DNA of 64,000 nt from CAVXWV01 sp963695415 (GCA_963695415.1 CAVOGL010000005.1:1-64000), one strand, 5' to 3'. Counted from the first letter of the stretch, positions 43,501 to 55,199 are shown. The notes: generated by a model not told the origin, from the sequence alone. Made by a program: numbers and translations.

Positions 43501-46500
43501 ATGAAGAATTTTCGATTCTGGAATAAGGTAATTTCGCTGGCGATGATCCTGGCATTTATCCTTGCTCTGATCCCACCACAGAATTCTGTGTCTGCATCGG
43601 CGTCAGAGCTTTTTATTTCTGAGTATATTGAAGGCAGTAGCTTCAATAAAGCCATCGAGATTTATAACGGAACCGGTGGAACTGTAGATTTATCCACCTA
43701 TAATCTAGAATTGTACTCAAACGGATCAGCGAGTGTATCGAAGAGTGTTGCCTTAAGCGGATCTTTGGGGAATGGTGACGTATTTGTTATTGCCCATGAA
43801 GATGCAGATCCATTAATAATTGCACAAGCGGATCAAATCGATCCATCCTCAAATGTCATCAACTTCAATGGAGATGATGCCATTGTCCTAAAGAATAATG
43901 GTTATGTTGTCGATTTATTTGGTCAGGTGGGTGTAGATCCCGGAAGCCAATGGCCTGGCGGTGGTGCGGATGATACCCTGCGGCGATTGGAAACTATATG
44001 CACCGGGGATACCAATCCAGATGATGTTTTCGATGCATCAGACGAATGGATGGTTCTTGCTAAGGATACCTTCGATGGATTAGGCTCTCATACTGCTAAC
44101 TGTGACGGTAATGGCGGCCCAATTGACCCAGTGATCAACGAGTTTTCTGCAAATACGACTGGTAACCCAGATTTCGAATATATTGAAGTTTTTGGGGATC
44201 CAACAACAGACTATTCATCGTTCACTATTCTCGAGATTGAAGGCGACTCAACTAAAGGCGAAATAGACAGGATATTCCCCATTGGAACAACTGACAGCAA
44301 CGGGCTCTGGACGACAGGCGCTGGTAATCTTTCAATCGAAAATGGGACCATCACCTTAATGCTTGTTGATGGTTTCACTGGAACAACCGGCAATGATATC
44401 GACGGTGATGATGATGGCGTGATCGATTTTATGCCTTGGGGCAGAATTGTTGACACAGTATCAGTATATGACGGGGGGACTGGAGATATTACATATGGAG
44501 TTCCAGTTCTGTTTCCGAATTATGATGGTGTGAGCAGCTTCGCTCCTGGAGGTGCTTCGCGAATACCTGATGGTTTTGACACAAACTCGACAACCGATTG
44601 GGTACGTAATGATTTTGACCTGGCTGGGATTCCAGGATTTACCGGTTCTCTCGGTCCAGGTGAGGCACTGAATACACCCGGTGTATTAAATGAAGTCTAT
44701 GTTGCTCCTCCAGAAATGTGCGGGGATCCATCGCTCCTTGTCAGCGAAGTACAAGGAAGCGGACTATTCTCACCTTATGATAATCAAGAGGTGGCTGTCG
44801 AAGGTGTGGTGACGGGTGATTTCCAGAACAACGCCAGTCCTGACGATGGTGATCTCAACGGTTTCTATATTCAAGACACAATTGATGTGGTTGACGCTGA
44901 CCCAGCTACTTCGGACGGCATATTTGTGTATGCTCCATCCAGTGTTGATGTGTCAGCCGGTGATAAAGTGCGCGTGCGCGGCACCGTGGATGAGTTTGTT
45001 ACCAATAATGGCGCTTCATCCATGACTGAGATCAAGAACATCATCCAGGTTTGGGATTGTGGCACAGCAGTTGTCCCCACTCCAGTCGATGTCCTGCTGC
45101 CGGTCACAAACCTGAGTGATTACGAAGCCTTTGAAGGTATGTTGGTTCGATTTCCTCAAACATTGCGTATCGGCGAATATTTCAATTTTGACCGGTTCAA
45201 TGAGATCATCCTGACAACAACCCGGCAGTACCAACCGACGGCAATCTTTGAGCCTGGATCATTAGATTACTCAGAACTCGCGGATTTGAACGCCCGAAGC
45301 CGGATCATGATGGATGATGGTCGCACATCTCAGAATTCAGACCCAGCCATCCACCCGAACGGTCTCCCCTTCGATCTTTCCAACCTCTTCCGAGGCGGTG
45401 ATACCGTACAATCGGTGACCGGTGTGTTGGATGAAACCTACAGCTACTACCGCATTCAACCTACCCAGGTAGGTATTAATACAGCAACCAATCCGAGACC
45501 CGCTGTCCCAGATGCTGTCGGTGGCAGCTTGAAAGTGGCTTCTTTCAATGTACTCAACTACTTCACCACAATCGATACAGGTGGAGCGTTGTGCGGTCCT
45601 CCCGGTTACGAGCAAGAATGCCGCGGTGCAGACAATACCGAAGAATTCACCCGCCAGCGCGACAAGATCATTGCCGCCCTTCCACCGATTAACGCAGACG
45701 TCGTCGGTCTGATCGAGATCGAGAACAATCGCCTTCGAAGCCGTGGCAGACCTGGTCAGTCGGGTTGAACGCATTGATGGGCGCAGGCACGTATGATTAT
45801 GTCGACACCGGTTACATCGGCACGGACGCGATCAAAGTCGCCCTGATCTACAAACCGGCGACGGTTAGCCTGGTCGGCAGCTCACGCCATCCTGGATTCA
45901 AGCGTGGATGCACGCTTCCTGGACGATAAGAACCGCCCGGTTCTGGCGCAGACCTTCATGGATAGCTCCACGGGTGGTGTCTTCACGGTGGCGGTCAACC
46001 ACCTCAAATCGAAGGGCTCAGATTGCAATGATGTGATGATCGATGGTGTTTATGATGTTGATAACGGTGACGGGCAGGGGAACTGCAACCTGACGCGCAA
46101 GAGCAGCGGCAGCCGCATTGGTCGACTGGTTGGCAACCGACCCGACCGGCAGCGGTGACAGCGACTACCTGATCATCGGTGACCTGAACTCGTACGACAA
46201 GGAAGACCCGATCGACGTGCTGGTGAACGCCGGTTTCACCGACCTGATCAACGCATTCCAGGGAGAGTACGCTTACTCCTACCTGTTCGACGGGCAGCTG
46301 GGCTACCTGGATTACGCCCTCGCCAGCCCCGGCTTGGTGGGTGAAGTGACCGGCACGACCGTCTGGCACATCAACGCCGATGAGCCGGACCTGATCGATT
46401 ACGATACCAGCTTCAAGCAGCCACCTCAACAGGCTATCTACGCTCCGGATGCTTATCGTGCTTCAGACCATGATGCGGTGATTGTCGGTTTAGATGTGTG

Positions 46501-46861
46501 TGACGAGATCGCCCCGACCATCGAAGTCAGTGTCACTCCCGACACACTCTGGTCGCCAAACCACAAGTATGTGGAAGTGGCAGCAACTGTAACGGTTGAC
46601 GGATAATTTCGATCCTGATCCAACGATTACGCTGGTCTAGGTTTACTCCAACGAACCCGACAACGGGCGTGGGCGACGGGAACACCCCGGACGACATTGT
46701 GATCCTGGATGATTTCACCTTCCTCCTGCGAGCAGAGCGTGCAGGAAGTGGTGAGGGCAGAGTGTACACTATCACTTACATGGTGACGGATGACTGCGGA
46801 AACATAGCTTACGCACTCAGCAACGGTGACGGTGCCGAAAAGTCAAGGCAAAAAGAAGTAA
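43501..46861 (+). CDS. ExeM/NucH-type extracellular endonuclease with lamin-tail domains, multiple frameshifts
   Basis: A secreted nuclease of more than 1000 aa. Signal peptide; a lamin-tail-like domain (ELFISEYIEGSSFNKAIEIY, residues about 35-165); a second one (about 210-395); OB-like ExeM segment (SLLVSEVQGSGLFSPYDNQE); then the exonuclease-endonuclease-phosphatase domain: VASFNVLNYFTTIDTG, VVGLIEIENN, VNHLKSKGSDC, IGDLNSYDKEDPIDVL, YRASDHDAVIVGL. The first 745 codons are intact. From about 45735 there are at least six shifts plus a TAG. Corrected, it ends KSQGKKK. AAAAGGAGC precedes the ATG. It would degrade extracellular DNA. Confidence 0.83.
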
Positions 46862-46919
46862 ATCCTACCGGCAAGTAACCAGAGGTCAGAAGGTGCCAGG
46901 CACCGGCGATTTCATCGCT

Positions 46920-47620
46920 TCAGGTACCTTGCACTTTCACCTTTATCAACTTTTTCTTGATATTGAACGCTTCGTTCAAGTGCACCATAATGTGACGCCC
47001 GGCAGGCATCAGCATCAATCCTGCGACCGTGGATTTCGCCCAGAATTCGGCAATATCCCAGGCAGGTTCCAGAACAACTGCTTCCTGGTGGTAGCGCTCC
47101 AGGGCGGCAGATCCACCAGTACGCTTGAGATCCTCGACTGCAGGTTCTTGACGATCTCACGTGTCCGCTGTCCAACAGCCATCCGGTATGCGCGCAGTGA
47201 AGCGATTTCGATATCCCGGCTCAAATCCAGGATCTCAGCTTCACCCATAGCGTTCCCCGAATCCGAAGCAGTAATCCCCATCCTCTCCGTCCAGTTTCCC
47301 TCGATCAATACCTGCCGCCCGTTATTCACTGCGATGTTGAATGCGGCATCTTCGCAGCGCGCCAGATGCCAGACCAGCCAGACGATCGAATGCTCAAACT
47401 TGACTGGGATTTGCCGGGCAGCGCCATCGGAAAGACCTTCCCATAAGGCTTTGTCGAAAGACCAAATCCCTTCCCCGCCGACTGCAGGATCGTGCAGCAT
47501 GGCATGGTGGTCAAGGTACATCTGGATTGTGCGATCAAAGTCGACTGGCTTCTCTAATGCGCCACGCAAAACTTTCTGCCGCGAGTTCCATTCTTTCCGT
47601 TTTTGATCCAGTTCAATCAT
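46920..47620 (-). CDS. DinB-superfamily protein, C-terminal frameshift
   Basis: About 233 aa. Helical bundle with FDRTIQMYLDHHAMLHDPAV, KFEHSIVWLVWHLARCEDAA (HxxxCxD-like metal position) and HIMVHLNEAFNIKKKLIK at the end. It is restored by a one-base shift near 47135. Proteins of this superfamily bind a metal and include thiol transferases. The ATG overlaps the stop of the upstream peptidase gene, so the two are coupled. Confidence 0.78.
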
Positions 47621-48834
47621 GCGATCTCTTTCACCATTGCCGCCAGGGCTGCCGACAGATCCACCAGCTTTCCCGGATTGATCAGGTCCGGTGTGTCCTT
47701 CTCGGTGTGGGTGACTGTGCGCATCAACTCCGGCATCCATTCAGCCGTGAACGCCAGCGAAGGCACCTGCTGCTGGACAAAGATCATGTGGTCACCGCTG
47801 TACCATGCGTCTCCTTCGACGCAGCCATCGAATTCTTCGAATATATTGCGAATGCGCATTTGTGTTTCTTCACTGCAGGCATAAAAGGAATATGCCGAAC
47901 GACCATTAATAAATCCGACATCGTCAATGTTAACCAGCAGGTCAATATTTCCCACCTGTTCGCCATATCTGCGCAAATAATCCATCTGTCCACCAACGCT
48001 GTAATGGTCTTCGCCATTAAACGCCACGATCTCGATCCCCATGCTTCCCGAATAACCTTGCAGCAATTGTGCCAGTAGCAGCAGAACCACCACACCGGAA
48101 GCATTGTCAGAGGCACCGGGCGAATCCTCATAAGCATCGATGTGTGCGCAAAAGACAATTTTCCTCTCTGCTTCCGGATTCATCTTTGCAACCACATTAT
48201 AGGCAGAGGAGGGTACGCGCTGTGCCTCAATTCGTAAATGCGCATTTCCAGGAACCTTTTTAGAGAGCTCCTCACCGGTCTCCGCAGTGCTGTAGACGCT
48301 GGGGATATCAAAATCACCGTCTACGATCAAGGGAAATGGGTTCAATGCGCCTACCTGTTCCGGGCTGAAGCGCGTGGCAGTGATGATCGCGGCGGGCTTC
48401 TTTGCTTCCAACAAAGCGATGATCTCTTGATGGTGCTCAGGATTGTAGAAGATGAAATTCTTGGGCATCAGCTGTTCGGAGCAGATCTCGCCTTTCATTA
48501 AAAGGATTTTGCCCTCACACTGTACCTTTGATAATTCATCCAATGTACTCACCACCAAAATCCCAGAATGGACGTCACACCCAAGAGAATAAGGGCTGCC
48601 AAAAATCTCGAAAGGCTGTCCATCCAACGCAAGACTAACATTGCCGCGTTTGTAGTCCAGGCAGCTGAAAGGCTGGGTATCCACATCAAAACCAAACTCA
48701 CGCATCTTCTGCGCAAAGAAAGCCGTCGCCTGGCGGTTACCGGGTGAACCTGTCCGGCGGTTGGGCTGTACATTACACAACTCAAGCAGATATGCGTATG
48801 CCTTTTTGGGTTTTAAGTCCAAAGTAACCTCCAT
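47617..48834 (-). CDS. M28 family aminopeptidase-like metallopeptidase
   Basis: 405 aa. Zinc-binding marks VFCAHIDAYEDSPGASDNAS (HxD ... DNxSG), AFNGEDHYSVGG (the GE/D catalytic pair) and a late His in RTVTHTEKDTPDLI. A PA-like insertion (GSPYSLGCDVHSGILVVSTL) lies in front. No signal peptide, so it is probably intracellular. GGAGGTT lies before the ATG. Upstream partner of the DinB-like gene. Confidence 0.87.
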   Translation of the reverse strand: MEVTLDLKPKKAYAYLLELCNVQPNRRTGSPGNRQATAFFAQKMREFGFDVDTQPFSCLDYKRGNVSLALDGQPFEIFGSPYSLGCDVHSGILVVSTLDELSKVQCEGKILLMKGEICSEQLMPKNFIFYNPEHHQEIIALLEAKKPAAIITATRFSPEQVGALNPFPLIVDGDFDIPSVYSTAETGEELSKKVPGNAHLRIEAQRVPSSAYNVVAKMNPEAERKIVFCAHIDAYEDSPGASDNASGVVVLLLLAQLLQGYSGSMGIEIVAFNGEDHYSVGGQMDYLRRYGEQVGNIDLLVNIDDVGFINGRSAYSFYACSEETQMRIRNIFEEFDGCVEGDAWYSGDHMIFVQQQVPSLAFTAEWMPELMRTVTHTEKDTPDLINPGKLVDLSAALAAMVKEIA

Positions 48835-48862
48835 AAATTTATCCGGACCATAAGGGGTGTGT

Positions 48863-48878
48863 AAAACCTCAGGGTTTT
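48863..48878 (-). terminator. Weak hairpin downstream of methyltransferase-like gene
   Basis: AAAACC-TCAG-GGTTTT between the M28 and methyltransferase-like genes. Low stability. Confidence 0.3.
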
Positions 48879-48914
48879 AGCCCATGTGTAATTAATCCAA
48901 CATTCTTGGGACCT

Positions 48915-49391
48915 TTAAAATCTAAAACTTACCCGCTCAAAACTCACCATATTTTGCGTGTAATAATCCTCAATCGCTTCCAGCAGTTCGTCGCGACCCA
49001 GCTTTTCGTCCGACCAGAAATTACAGCAAGGGATCAGGATGGTTGGGCGAATTAAAGCCGCCATCGCCACCGCTCGGGTGGCTTCGTCCGGATGCAGCCC
49101 TACGATCAAATCGTAATAACTGGCTGCACCGGCATCAAACTCAGACGCCTGGTTAGGTACACCTTTCAACGACCAGCCGCGCGGGTCAACCACCTCACTG
49201 GTGTAATTGTATTTCTTATTCAAAATACGGGATAACATGCCTTTGCCACCGGCAACATCTGCGATGAACTTTATATCGCTACCGTAATTGTTGTAGATGA
49301 ATTGTGCTACCACATCAAAGCGTGTTGGGTCGCCATGAAATCGATGACGGTCTCTGGAAGGCATCACAAGAATTGTACTACGCTCGATCAT
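48915..49391 (-). CDS. SAM-dependent methyltransferase-like protein
   Basis: 158 aa. IKFIADVAGGKGMLSRILNK is a Rossmann-type glycine motif. YYDLIVGLHPDEATRAVAMA and PTILIPCCNFWSDEKLGRDE fit small methyltransferase-like proteins. The length is short for a full methyltransferase. Substrate unknown. Divergent from the sulfatase gene. Confidence 0.65.
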   Translation of the reverse strand: MIERSTILVMPSRDRHRFHGDPTRFDVVAQFIYNNYGSDIKFIADVAGGKGMLSRILNKKYNYTSEVVDPRGWSLKGVPNQASEFDAGAASYYDLIVGLHPDEATRAVAMAALIRPTILIPCCNFWSDEKLGRDELLEAIEDYYTQNMVSFERVSFRF

Positions 49392-49464
49392 TCATGTGGT
49401 TTAATAACCATTATCTACCCATAGAGCTTCACTCCAGGTCAACTTTTAGTAAAAGGAACCCAAA

Positions 49465-50847
49465 ATGAAAAAACCAAATATCGTCTTCATCCTCGTGGAT
49501 GACATGGGTTACGGCGACTTCAGCCGCTTCAATGGTGGTTTATCGAAAACACCCAGGCTGGATGCCCTGATCGATGAGAGTGTGTGCCTGACGCAGGCGT
49601 ATACCGCTTCCCCTGTCTGCAATCCATCGCGGGCTGCCCTGATGACCGGACGCTACCCACATCGCACAGGCTCAATCGATACGCTCGAGTGGCGAGGGTT
49701 GGAGAGGCTTTCGCTGCGCGAACGAACCCTCGCAGATGTGCTCAAGCAGGCAGGGTACGCCACCGGACTGGTAGGGAAATGGCACCTGGGCTCGTATGAC
49801 CCACGCTACCACCCCAACCGGCGCGGATTCGATGAGGCAGTCTGCTTCCGCGGCGGGATGCACGATTATTTCAACTGGCGGATTGAATATAACTCGCAGG
49901 TGCGCCGGTCTGATGGAAGGTACCTGACAGACCTGTGGGCAGATGAAGCCGTCAGCTTCATCAAGCGCCATTCGCAGGAGCCCTTTTTCCTGCATGTCAC
50001 CTTCAACGCCCCGCACACACCCCTGGAAGCGCCGTACGAAGAGATCCAGCCCTTCCTGGAGAGTGGGAAGTTCAACACCGGGGTCAGCATCCTTTATGGG
50101 ATGTTACACAGACTGGATAAAGCCGTTGAGAGAATACTGGAATGCCTGGACATCAACGGATTAGCTGAAGATACCCTGGTGGTGTTCAGCAGCGATAACG
50201 GACCCCAGTTTGGAGGTGAAGGAGACCACGACCTGACCCGCTTCAACTGCCACTTTAATGGCGCCAAGGGTACTGTATACGAGGGGGGCATCCGTGTGCC
50301 GATGTTGGTGCGTTATCCCGCAGGCGGGATTGGAGGCGGGGTCGAGATCAATGAAATGATCCATTTTACCGACTGGTTCCCGACATTATTGTCTCTGGCA
50401 GAAGTCGAAACAACCCCTCACCTGCCTCTGGATGGGCTGGATGTTTCGTCTGTTCTGCGAGGTGAAAGCCGTTCTATCGAACCTGTCCGCTTCTGGCAGT
50501 GGAACCGCTACACACCGCTGGTCACCAGCAACGCAGCTGTGCGCGACGGTGATTGGAAACTGGTGCGCCCGTGGCAGCCCGGATCCGGGGAAGTGCCGGA
50601 TGTGCACTGGTTGTGGGTGTCGATGTATGGACCGGAATATTTCATCAAGAATGGCTTCATCGATGAACCTAACCCGCTCAATGATGTGTGCGATCCGCTT
50701 GATCCGGAGTTGTACAACATTACCCTGGATCCATTAGAGAGCGAGAACCTGGCAGACAAATATCCTGGACGTGTTTCATCCATGCTTAACCAGCTGGAAA
50801 ACTGGTTCGAAGATGTCGAAAAAGAACGTTCTTTACTGAACGAGTGA
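49465..50847 (+). CDS. Sulfatase (type I, formylglycine-dependent family)
   Basis: 460 aa. NIVFILVDDMGYGDFSRFNG (metal-binding DD), ASPVCNPSRAALMTGRYPHR (CxPSR, the Cys converted to formylglycine), GKWHLG, VVFSSDNGPQFGGEGDHD. No signal peptide is visible, so it may act on imported oligosaccharides. AAAGGAACCCAAA precedes the ATG. Followed by a second sulfatase whose possible GTG start overlaps the stop. No anaerobic or FGE-type maturase gene is visible here. Confidence 0.93.
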   Translation: MKKPNIVFILVDDMGYGDFSRFNGGLSKTPRLDALIDESVCLTQAYTASPVCNPSRAALMTGRYPHRTGSIDTLEWRGLERLSLRERTLADVLKQAGYATGLVGKWHLGSYDPRYHPNRRGFDEAVCFRGGMHDYFNWRIEYNSQVRRSDGRYLTDLWADEAVSFIKRHSQEPFFLHVTFNAPHTPLEAPYEEIQPFLESGKFNTGVSILYGMLHRLDKAVERILECLDINGLAEDTLVVFSSDNGPQFGGEGDHDLTRFNCHFNGAKGTVYEGGIRVPMLVRYPAGGIGGGVEINEMIHFTDWFPTLLSLAEVETTPHLPLDGLDVSSVLRGESRSIEPVRFWQWNRYTPLVTSNAAVRDGDWKLVRPWQPGSGEVPDVHWLWVSMYGPEYFIKNGFIDEPNPLNDVCDPLDPELYNITLDPLESENLADKYPGRVSSMLNQLENWFEDVEKERSLLNE

Positions 50848-50867
50848 TATTGTTTAGCAGCCGCACC

Positions 50868-52427
50868 ATGCCCCCGAATATCCTCTTCATCACCACCGAC
50901 CAGCAGCGCTGGGACACAATCGGATGCTCTGGCAACCAGCTGATCCAAACCCCGAACCTGGACAGGCTGGCACTATCGGGCATCCGCTTCGAGCGCGCCT
51001 ATTGTGAGAGCCCAATCTGCATCCCATCCCGGATCACGATCATCACCGGTCGTAAAGCCAGCCACCACGGCGCTACCTTACACAACAGCAACATGCGCCC
51101 GGATGAAAGGACTCTCGCGCATGTCTTCACCGAAACGGGTTACCGGACACATTTCATCGGTAAAGCTCATTTCCGGTCTCAGGAATTGTGCGGGACTGAG
51201 GAAAGCCTCCCCGATTGGCGCGAGGGTAAGTTTGCTGGATGGAACGGACCTTATGCCGGATTCCAGACTGTAGACCTGGTACTGGGTCACAGCAACCCAC
51301 TATTGGGTCATTTTGGAAAATGGCTCAGGGACAATTACCCCGGAGAACTGCGCCATTTCATGCTCGAAGAAATGCAGCCGCTGGAAGTCACTTGTGGTCA
51401 GGGCGTTTATCAGAACAATATCCCGCCTGGAATGCATTCTTCCGCGTATATAGCCATGCGTACCAATGAATTCCTGGCAACTGCTGCCGAGACACAAGAT
51501 CCCTTCCTTTGCTGGGCGAGTTTCCCCGACCCACACTGGCCCATCTGCCCCCCTTCGCCATATTTTGAGATGTATGACACCACCGCCATCCCGGAGCAGT
51601 CCGGATTTCCGCAAGATCTGGATGGATACCCGCGTCAATTTCGGAAGGTGGCTCAAGGGCAACCCACTGGTTACGATGGCGGTGGGCACAGGGTGCAAGA
51701 CGAAAGCGACATTGCCAGGATCACGCGCCCCTACTGGGGCTCGATCAGCTTCATCGACCAGCAGGTCGGGTGCATCCTTGACCAGCTTGATCAGACCGGT
51801 CTGGTGGATAACACGATCATCCTCTTCACAAGCGACCACGGAGAGCACATGGGTGCGCACGGGTTGATGGCAAAAGGCGGTTTCATGTATGAAGAGTTTA
51901 TCCGCTGTCCCCTGCTCATCAGTTTCCCAGGTGTCATTCCTGCAGGTATGGTGTCCCAGGCGTTATTCTCTTTCACCGATTTTGTCCCGACCTTGGGCAG
52001 CTTGCTGGGCATAAGCCTGGATGGAATGTCGCCAGATGGCATCTCGATGTCAGACGTTTTGAAAGGAGTGGATGGCTCAAAAAGAGAACAGCTTACGGTC
52101 ACTCACTTTGGCTCCGGATCACCTGACCAGGCGCCAGATATCCATTGCATGGTGACACAGGATTGGAAACTGAACTATTACGCCGGCGATAAGAATGGGG
52201 AGCTTTACCACCTTGCTGGAGACCCGGAAGAAGCACACAACCTCTACAACAACCCCGAATACAAACACATCCAGGATGATCTTACAGGTCGATTATTGGA
52301 TGAGTTGATCCTGGTAAATGACCGGCGTGCTCACGAGGAACGGAAAAGTGTCGTCCAGGGGTATGCCAATCACAGCATGGTCTATGATTTCTGGCGGGAT
52401 GAGTTCGATGCCCTGCGGGGAGACTAA
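50868..52427 (+). CDS. Sulfatase (type I family)
   Basis: 519 aa. NILFITTDQQRWDTIGCSGN, CESPICIPSRITIITGRKAS (CxPSR), FTSDHGEHMGAHGLMAKGGF. The ATG at 50868 starts MPPNILFI; a GTG at 50844 overlapping the previous stop is an alternative. Cytoplasmic by sequence. Its stop overlaps that of the convergent membrane protein by 4 bp. Likely co-transcribed with the upstream sulfatase. Confidence 0.92.
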   Translation: MPPNILFITTDQQRWDTIGCSGNQLIQTPNLDRLALSGIRFERAYCESPICIPSRITIITGRKASHHGATLHNSNMRPDERTLAHVFTETGYRTHFIGKAHFRSQELCGTEESLPDWREGKFAGWNGPYAGFQTVDLVLGHSNPLLGHFGKWLRDNYPGELRHFMLEEMQPLEVTCGQGVYQNNIPPGMHSSAYIAMRTNEFLATAAETQDPFLCWASFPDPHWPICPPSPYFEMYDTTAIPEQSGFPQDLDGYPRQFRKVAQGQPTGYDGGGHRVQDESDIARITRPYWGSISFIDQQVGCILDQLDQTGLVDNTIILFTSDHGEHMGAHGLMAKGGFMYEEFIRCPLLISFPGVIPAGMVSQALFSFTDFVPTLGSLLGISLDGMSPDGISMSDVLKGVDGSKREQLTVTHFGSGSPDQAPDIHCMVTQDWKLNYYAGDKNGELYHLAGDPEEAHNLYNNPEYKHIQDDLTGRLLDELILVNDRRAHEERKSVVQGYANHSMVYDFWRDEFDALRGD

Positions 52428-54509
52428 GGGCAGTCGAATTTCTCAAGCATCCGGTTCACCGTTTCCTGCTTGAGATCACCCTCAGGACCGGATTCCTCCA
52501 GCTCCTGCCAGGCGACACACAGCAGTTCTTCGGTATTTTTGTCCCTCCGGCGCGTATCCAGGCTCAATTCTTCCGCTCTTTGCCAATTGCCTGTGTAACC
52601 GTATCCAAGGATAAAGGGAAGCCTTTCAGTCGGCTGCCTGGGAGGATCTGGATTGGAAAATGCAAGTTCACCTATGCGCACAACTTCCTCCCAGTCCTCC
52701 TGCTGGGCTGCCAGGCTGGCTGACTGGTAATACCCGCACCAGTCGGGTTCACTTTTTTTACCGAACACCGCTTCGGGTAGGCTGGTAGGTCTTTGCTGGT
52801 TCAATAGTATCTGTCCAGGATTGGAATATGTTACCGCCCGCGGCAGGTTTTCCGGCAGGTTCGGGTACAATCCCTCATTCTCTGGTTCGAGTACCTGAAC
52901 ACACCAGGGAGGTGCAAATTGGATCACCAGCAGTTCATCAGTGCTGCCTGTAAAAGCAAACGGACCGTACGGCTGGATGACAGGCATCCCTGGTTGGATT
53001 TCTTCTGCACGGTACTGTGGACGCAAACGCAGATCGGCGATATTAAATTGCAGGCTCTCACCTATCTGATCAGGGTTGTATACCCGGTTCAACGCCGGGA
53101 TCAAGGAATTATCGGTGGAGCGGAAGTTATCCAGGGCAAGCGAATATTCATAAACCAGGGTTGTGCCTGGTGCCAAACCCGGCATACGGGTGACCAGCTG
53201 TGAGAAGAATGATTTTTGAGTCTCCCAATCTCGCTGGAATGAGACGCCATTAAGGTAATGCATGCCCGCGGATACGGCAACCAGCGCGGAGACCAGCACA
53301 ATTCTGATCACCCTTTTCCGACCCACAAAATCCACCAGACCAACCATTACCAGGCACGAACCAATCATCATCGGCAGCAGCAACCGGTCGAATGGAAACC
53401 TCAATCCGACAGTCAGACCGGTAAGCAAAAATGGCAGTGTGGCGAATATCGCTGCGAGAAGACCTAAAGGGATGGCCGATTTCCAGAATGATCTTTTGCC
53501 ATTATCCACTGGCATGCGTAAAAGGTAATAGACAACCACGCAAAAGGAACTCAGGATAATGACAGTGTAAATTGCCGGGATGCGCAAGCCCAATTCCTGG
53601 AAAAAATCCGGGTTGAAGATATTGCCCCAGGCGGACACAATGGCAACCTGGACAGCCTGCAAAAGACTCAATGTCACACCCCAGACGGTTCCCACCGGTT
53701 GTCTTAAAAATTCTTCACCGATCACGATGGCATAATTGCCAGCAGTACTGACCAGGTAACGCCAAAGAAATACCGCACTGAGCAGGACCAGATAAGGCAG
53801 CCAATATATACCTGTCTTTTTGATCCTGGACTTAATATCAATACCGGTATCGAGGACCATAAAAACAATTACCGGTCGCAGCATCTCCAAACCATAAAAA
53901 TATTCCGTAGAGAGCATTGCAATTGCTGAGGCAAGAAGACTGATGCCAAGAAGCATGAAAGGAGCCTTGCGGTCTTTTCTACTTTCAAACCCGCGTACGC
54001 TCGAAGCCATAAATGCGATGGAAAGAAAAAATAACACCAGAGGCAGCATGTGCCGGCTGGTATTGACAGAGACATATTGCTGTCGGAAACCTGGGTAAAC
54101 CATCCAGAGCAGAACCACCCAGGCATTACGCTCCAGATGGTCAGGAAATACATTAACCAGCGCCCAAAACAACGCAAGACCCGCCAGAATCCGGTAGACG
54201 ATGTGAAGATGCCTGCCAAAGTAAAGTTGATTCTCCGGCGATAATATAACCCAGCCAGAGGATCTCACCTGCCAGGGGACGCGAAATCTGATCAATGTCG
54301 AGAAGACCTGCCGGACCCATCAGGTGGGCGTACCAGGTCCAGGGCCAGTCATCCCAATAAAAACCCAGGCGGTGTATGACTAAAGCATACGCCAATCCTG
54401 CAATCAGGATTAACAGTGGGGGAAATATTAGCAGGGCAGTGCGCCGGCTAAAGGGTTGCAGCTTCAGCTGAAGACTCGTCCTTTTGCTCGATCTCAACTG
54501 TTTCCACAC
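52424..54509 (-). CDS. Multi-pass membrane protein, GT-C glycosyltransferase-like, one frameshift
   Basis: About 694 aa. After the first helix (LIFPPLLILIAGLAYALVIH) comes HRLGFYWDDWPWTWYAHLMG; the DD after helix 1 is the mark of GT-C mannosyl/arabinosyl-type transferases using polyprenyl-phosphate sugars. About 10 more helices follow, then a soluble C-terminal domain with TPR-like parts. The frame slips near 54210 (GESTLLWQ to HIVYRILAGLALFWALVNVF). The 5' end overlaps the deaminase gene by about 60 bp if the TTG at 54509 is used; a later start is possible. Confidence 0.68.
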
Positions 54510-54909
54510 CTGCCATGAGGAAGAAATCTAAAGCAATGGGATCCAACCGGTAATTGACACTGTAAACCAGGCGGGTGACGCCGGCATTAACCAGGGCTTT
54601 ACTACAATTGATACAGGGAAAATGGGTTACATAACAGGTGGAGTCTTTGGTCGAGACACCATGCAGCGCTGCCTGGATGATGGCGTTGGTTTCGGCATGG
54701 ATGGTGCGCACACAGTGCCCGTCCACCATTAAATGCCCGACCTCGTCACAATGCGGTTGACCGGATGGCGACCCATTGAACCCGGTGGTCAGGATGCGTT
54801 TGTCCCTCACCAGAACACAACCGACCGCAGCTCGTTCGCAAGTACTCCTTTCGGAGACGGCAAATGCTATTTTTAAGAAGTATGAATCCCATTCCGGTCG
54901 CATTTTCAC
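54448..54909 (-). CDS. dCMP/cytidine deaminase family protein
   Basis: 153 aa. IHAETNAIIQAAL (HAE) and FPCINCSKALVNAGV (PCxxC) form the zinc site of ComE/dCMP deaminases. RPEWDSYFLKIAFAVSERST at the start and CVLVRDKRILTTGFNGSPSG are typical too. It makes dUMP from dCMP in pyrimidine salvage. It may start two residues later (MRPEW). Confidence 0.92.
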   Translation of the reverse strand: MKMRPEWDSYFLKIAFAVSERSTCERAAVGCVLVRDKRILTTGFNGSPSGQPHCDEVGHLMVDGHCVRTIHAETNAIIQAALHGVSTKDSTCYVTHFPCINCSKALVNAGVTRLVYSVNYRLDPIALDFFLMAGVETVEIEQKDESSAEAATL

Positions 54910-54986
54910 CTCAACAGGCGGAAATCATATCACATCCATTTTGGCGTTTTCAACAAATCACCTTCTCGAAGCGCTTATTTTGAACC

Positions 54987-55199
54987 CTATTTGTAATTTT
55001 CACCCAAAACACGGTAATCCTGAGCTGAAAATATTTTGCCTGTTTCTCCATTATCATCCAACAAAACCGGAACCAATGCGCCAGGTAACACGGATTCGAC
55101 TGGAAACATCGCTTCTGAACCACCCATATCCGTCAGCAGCCATCCTGGATCAAGTGCATTCACCAGGGCCCACTTACCAGTCAACATTTTCATGGTCAT
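54987..55199 (-). pseudogene. C-terminal fragment of a short-chain dehydrogenase (SDR)
   Basis: Reads KWALVNALDPGWLLTDMGGS ... VPVLLDDNGETGKIFSAQDY, the usual end of an SDR (VNAxDPGWxxTDMGG). No Rossmann or YxxxK part is present upstream. A short remnant of a lost gene. Confidence 0.65.
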
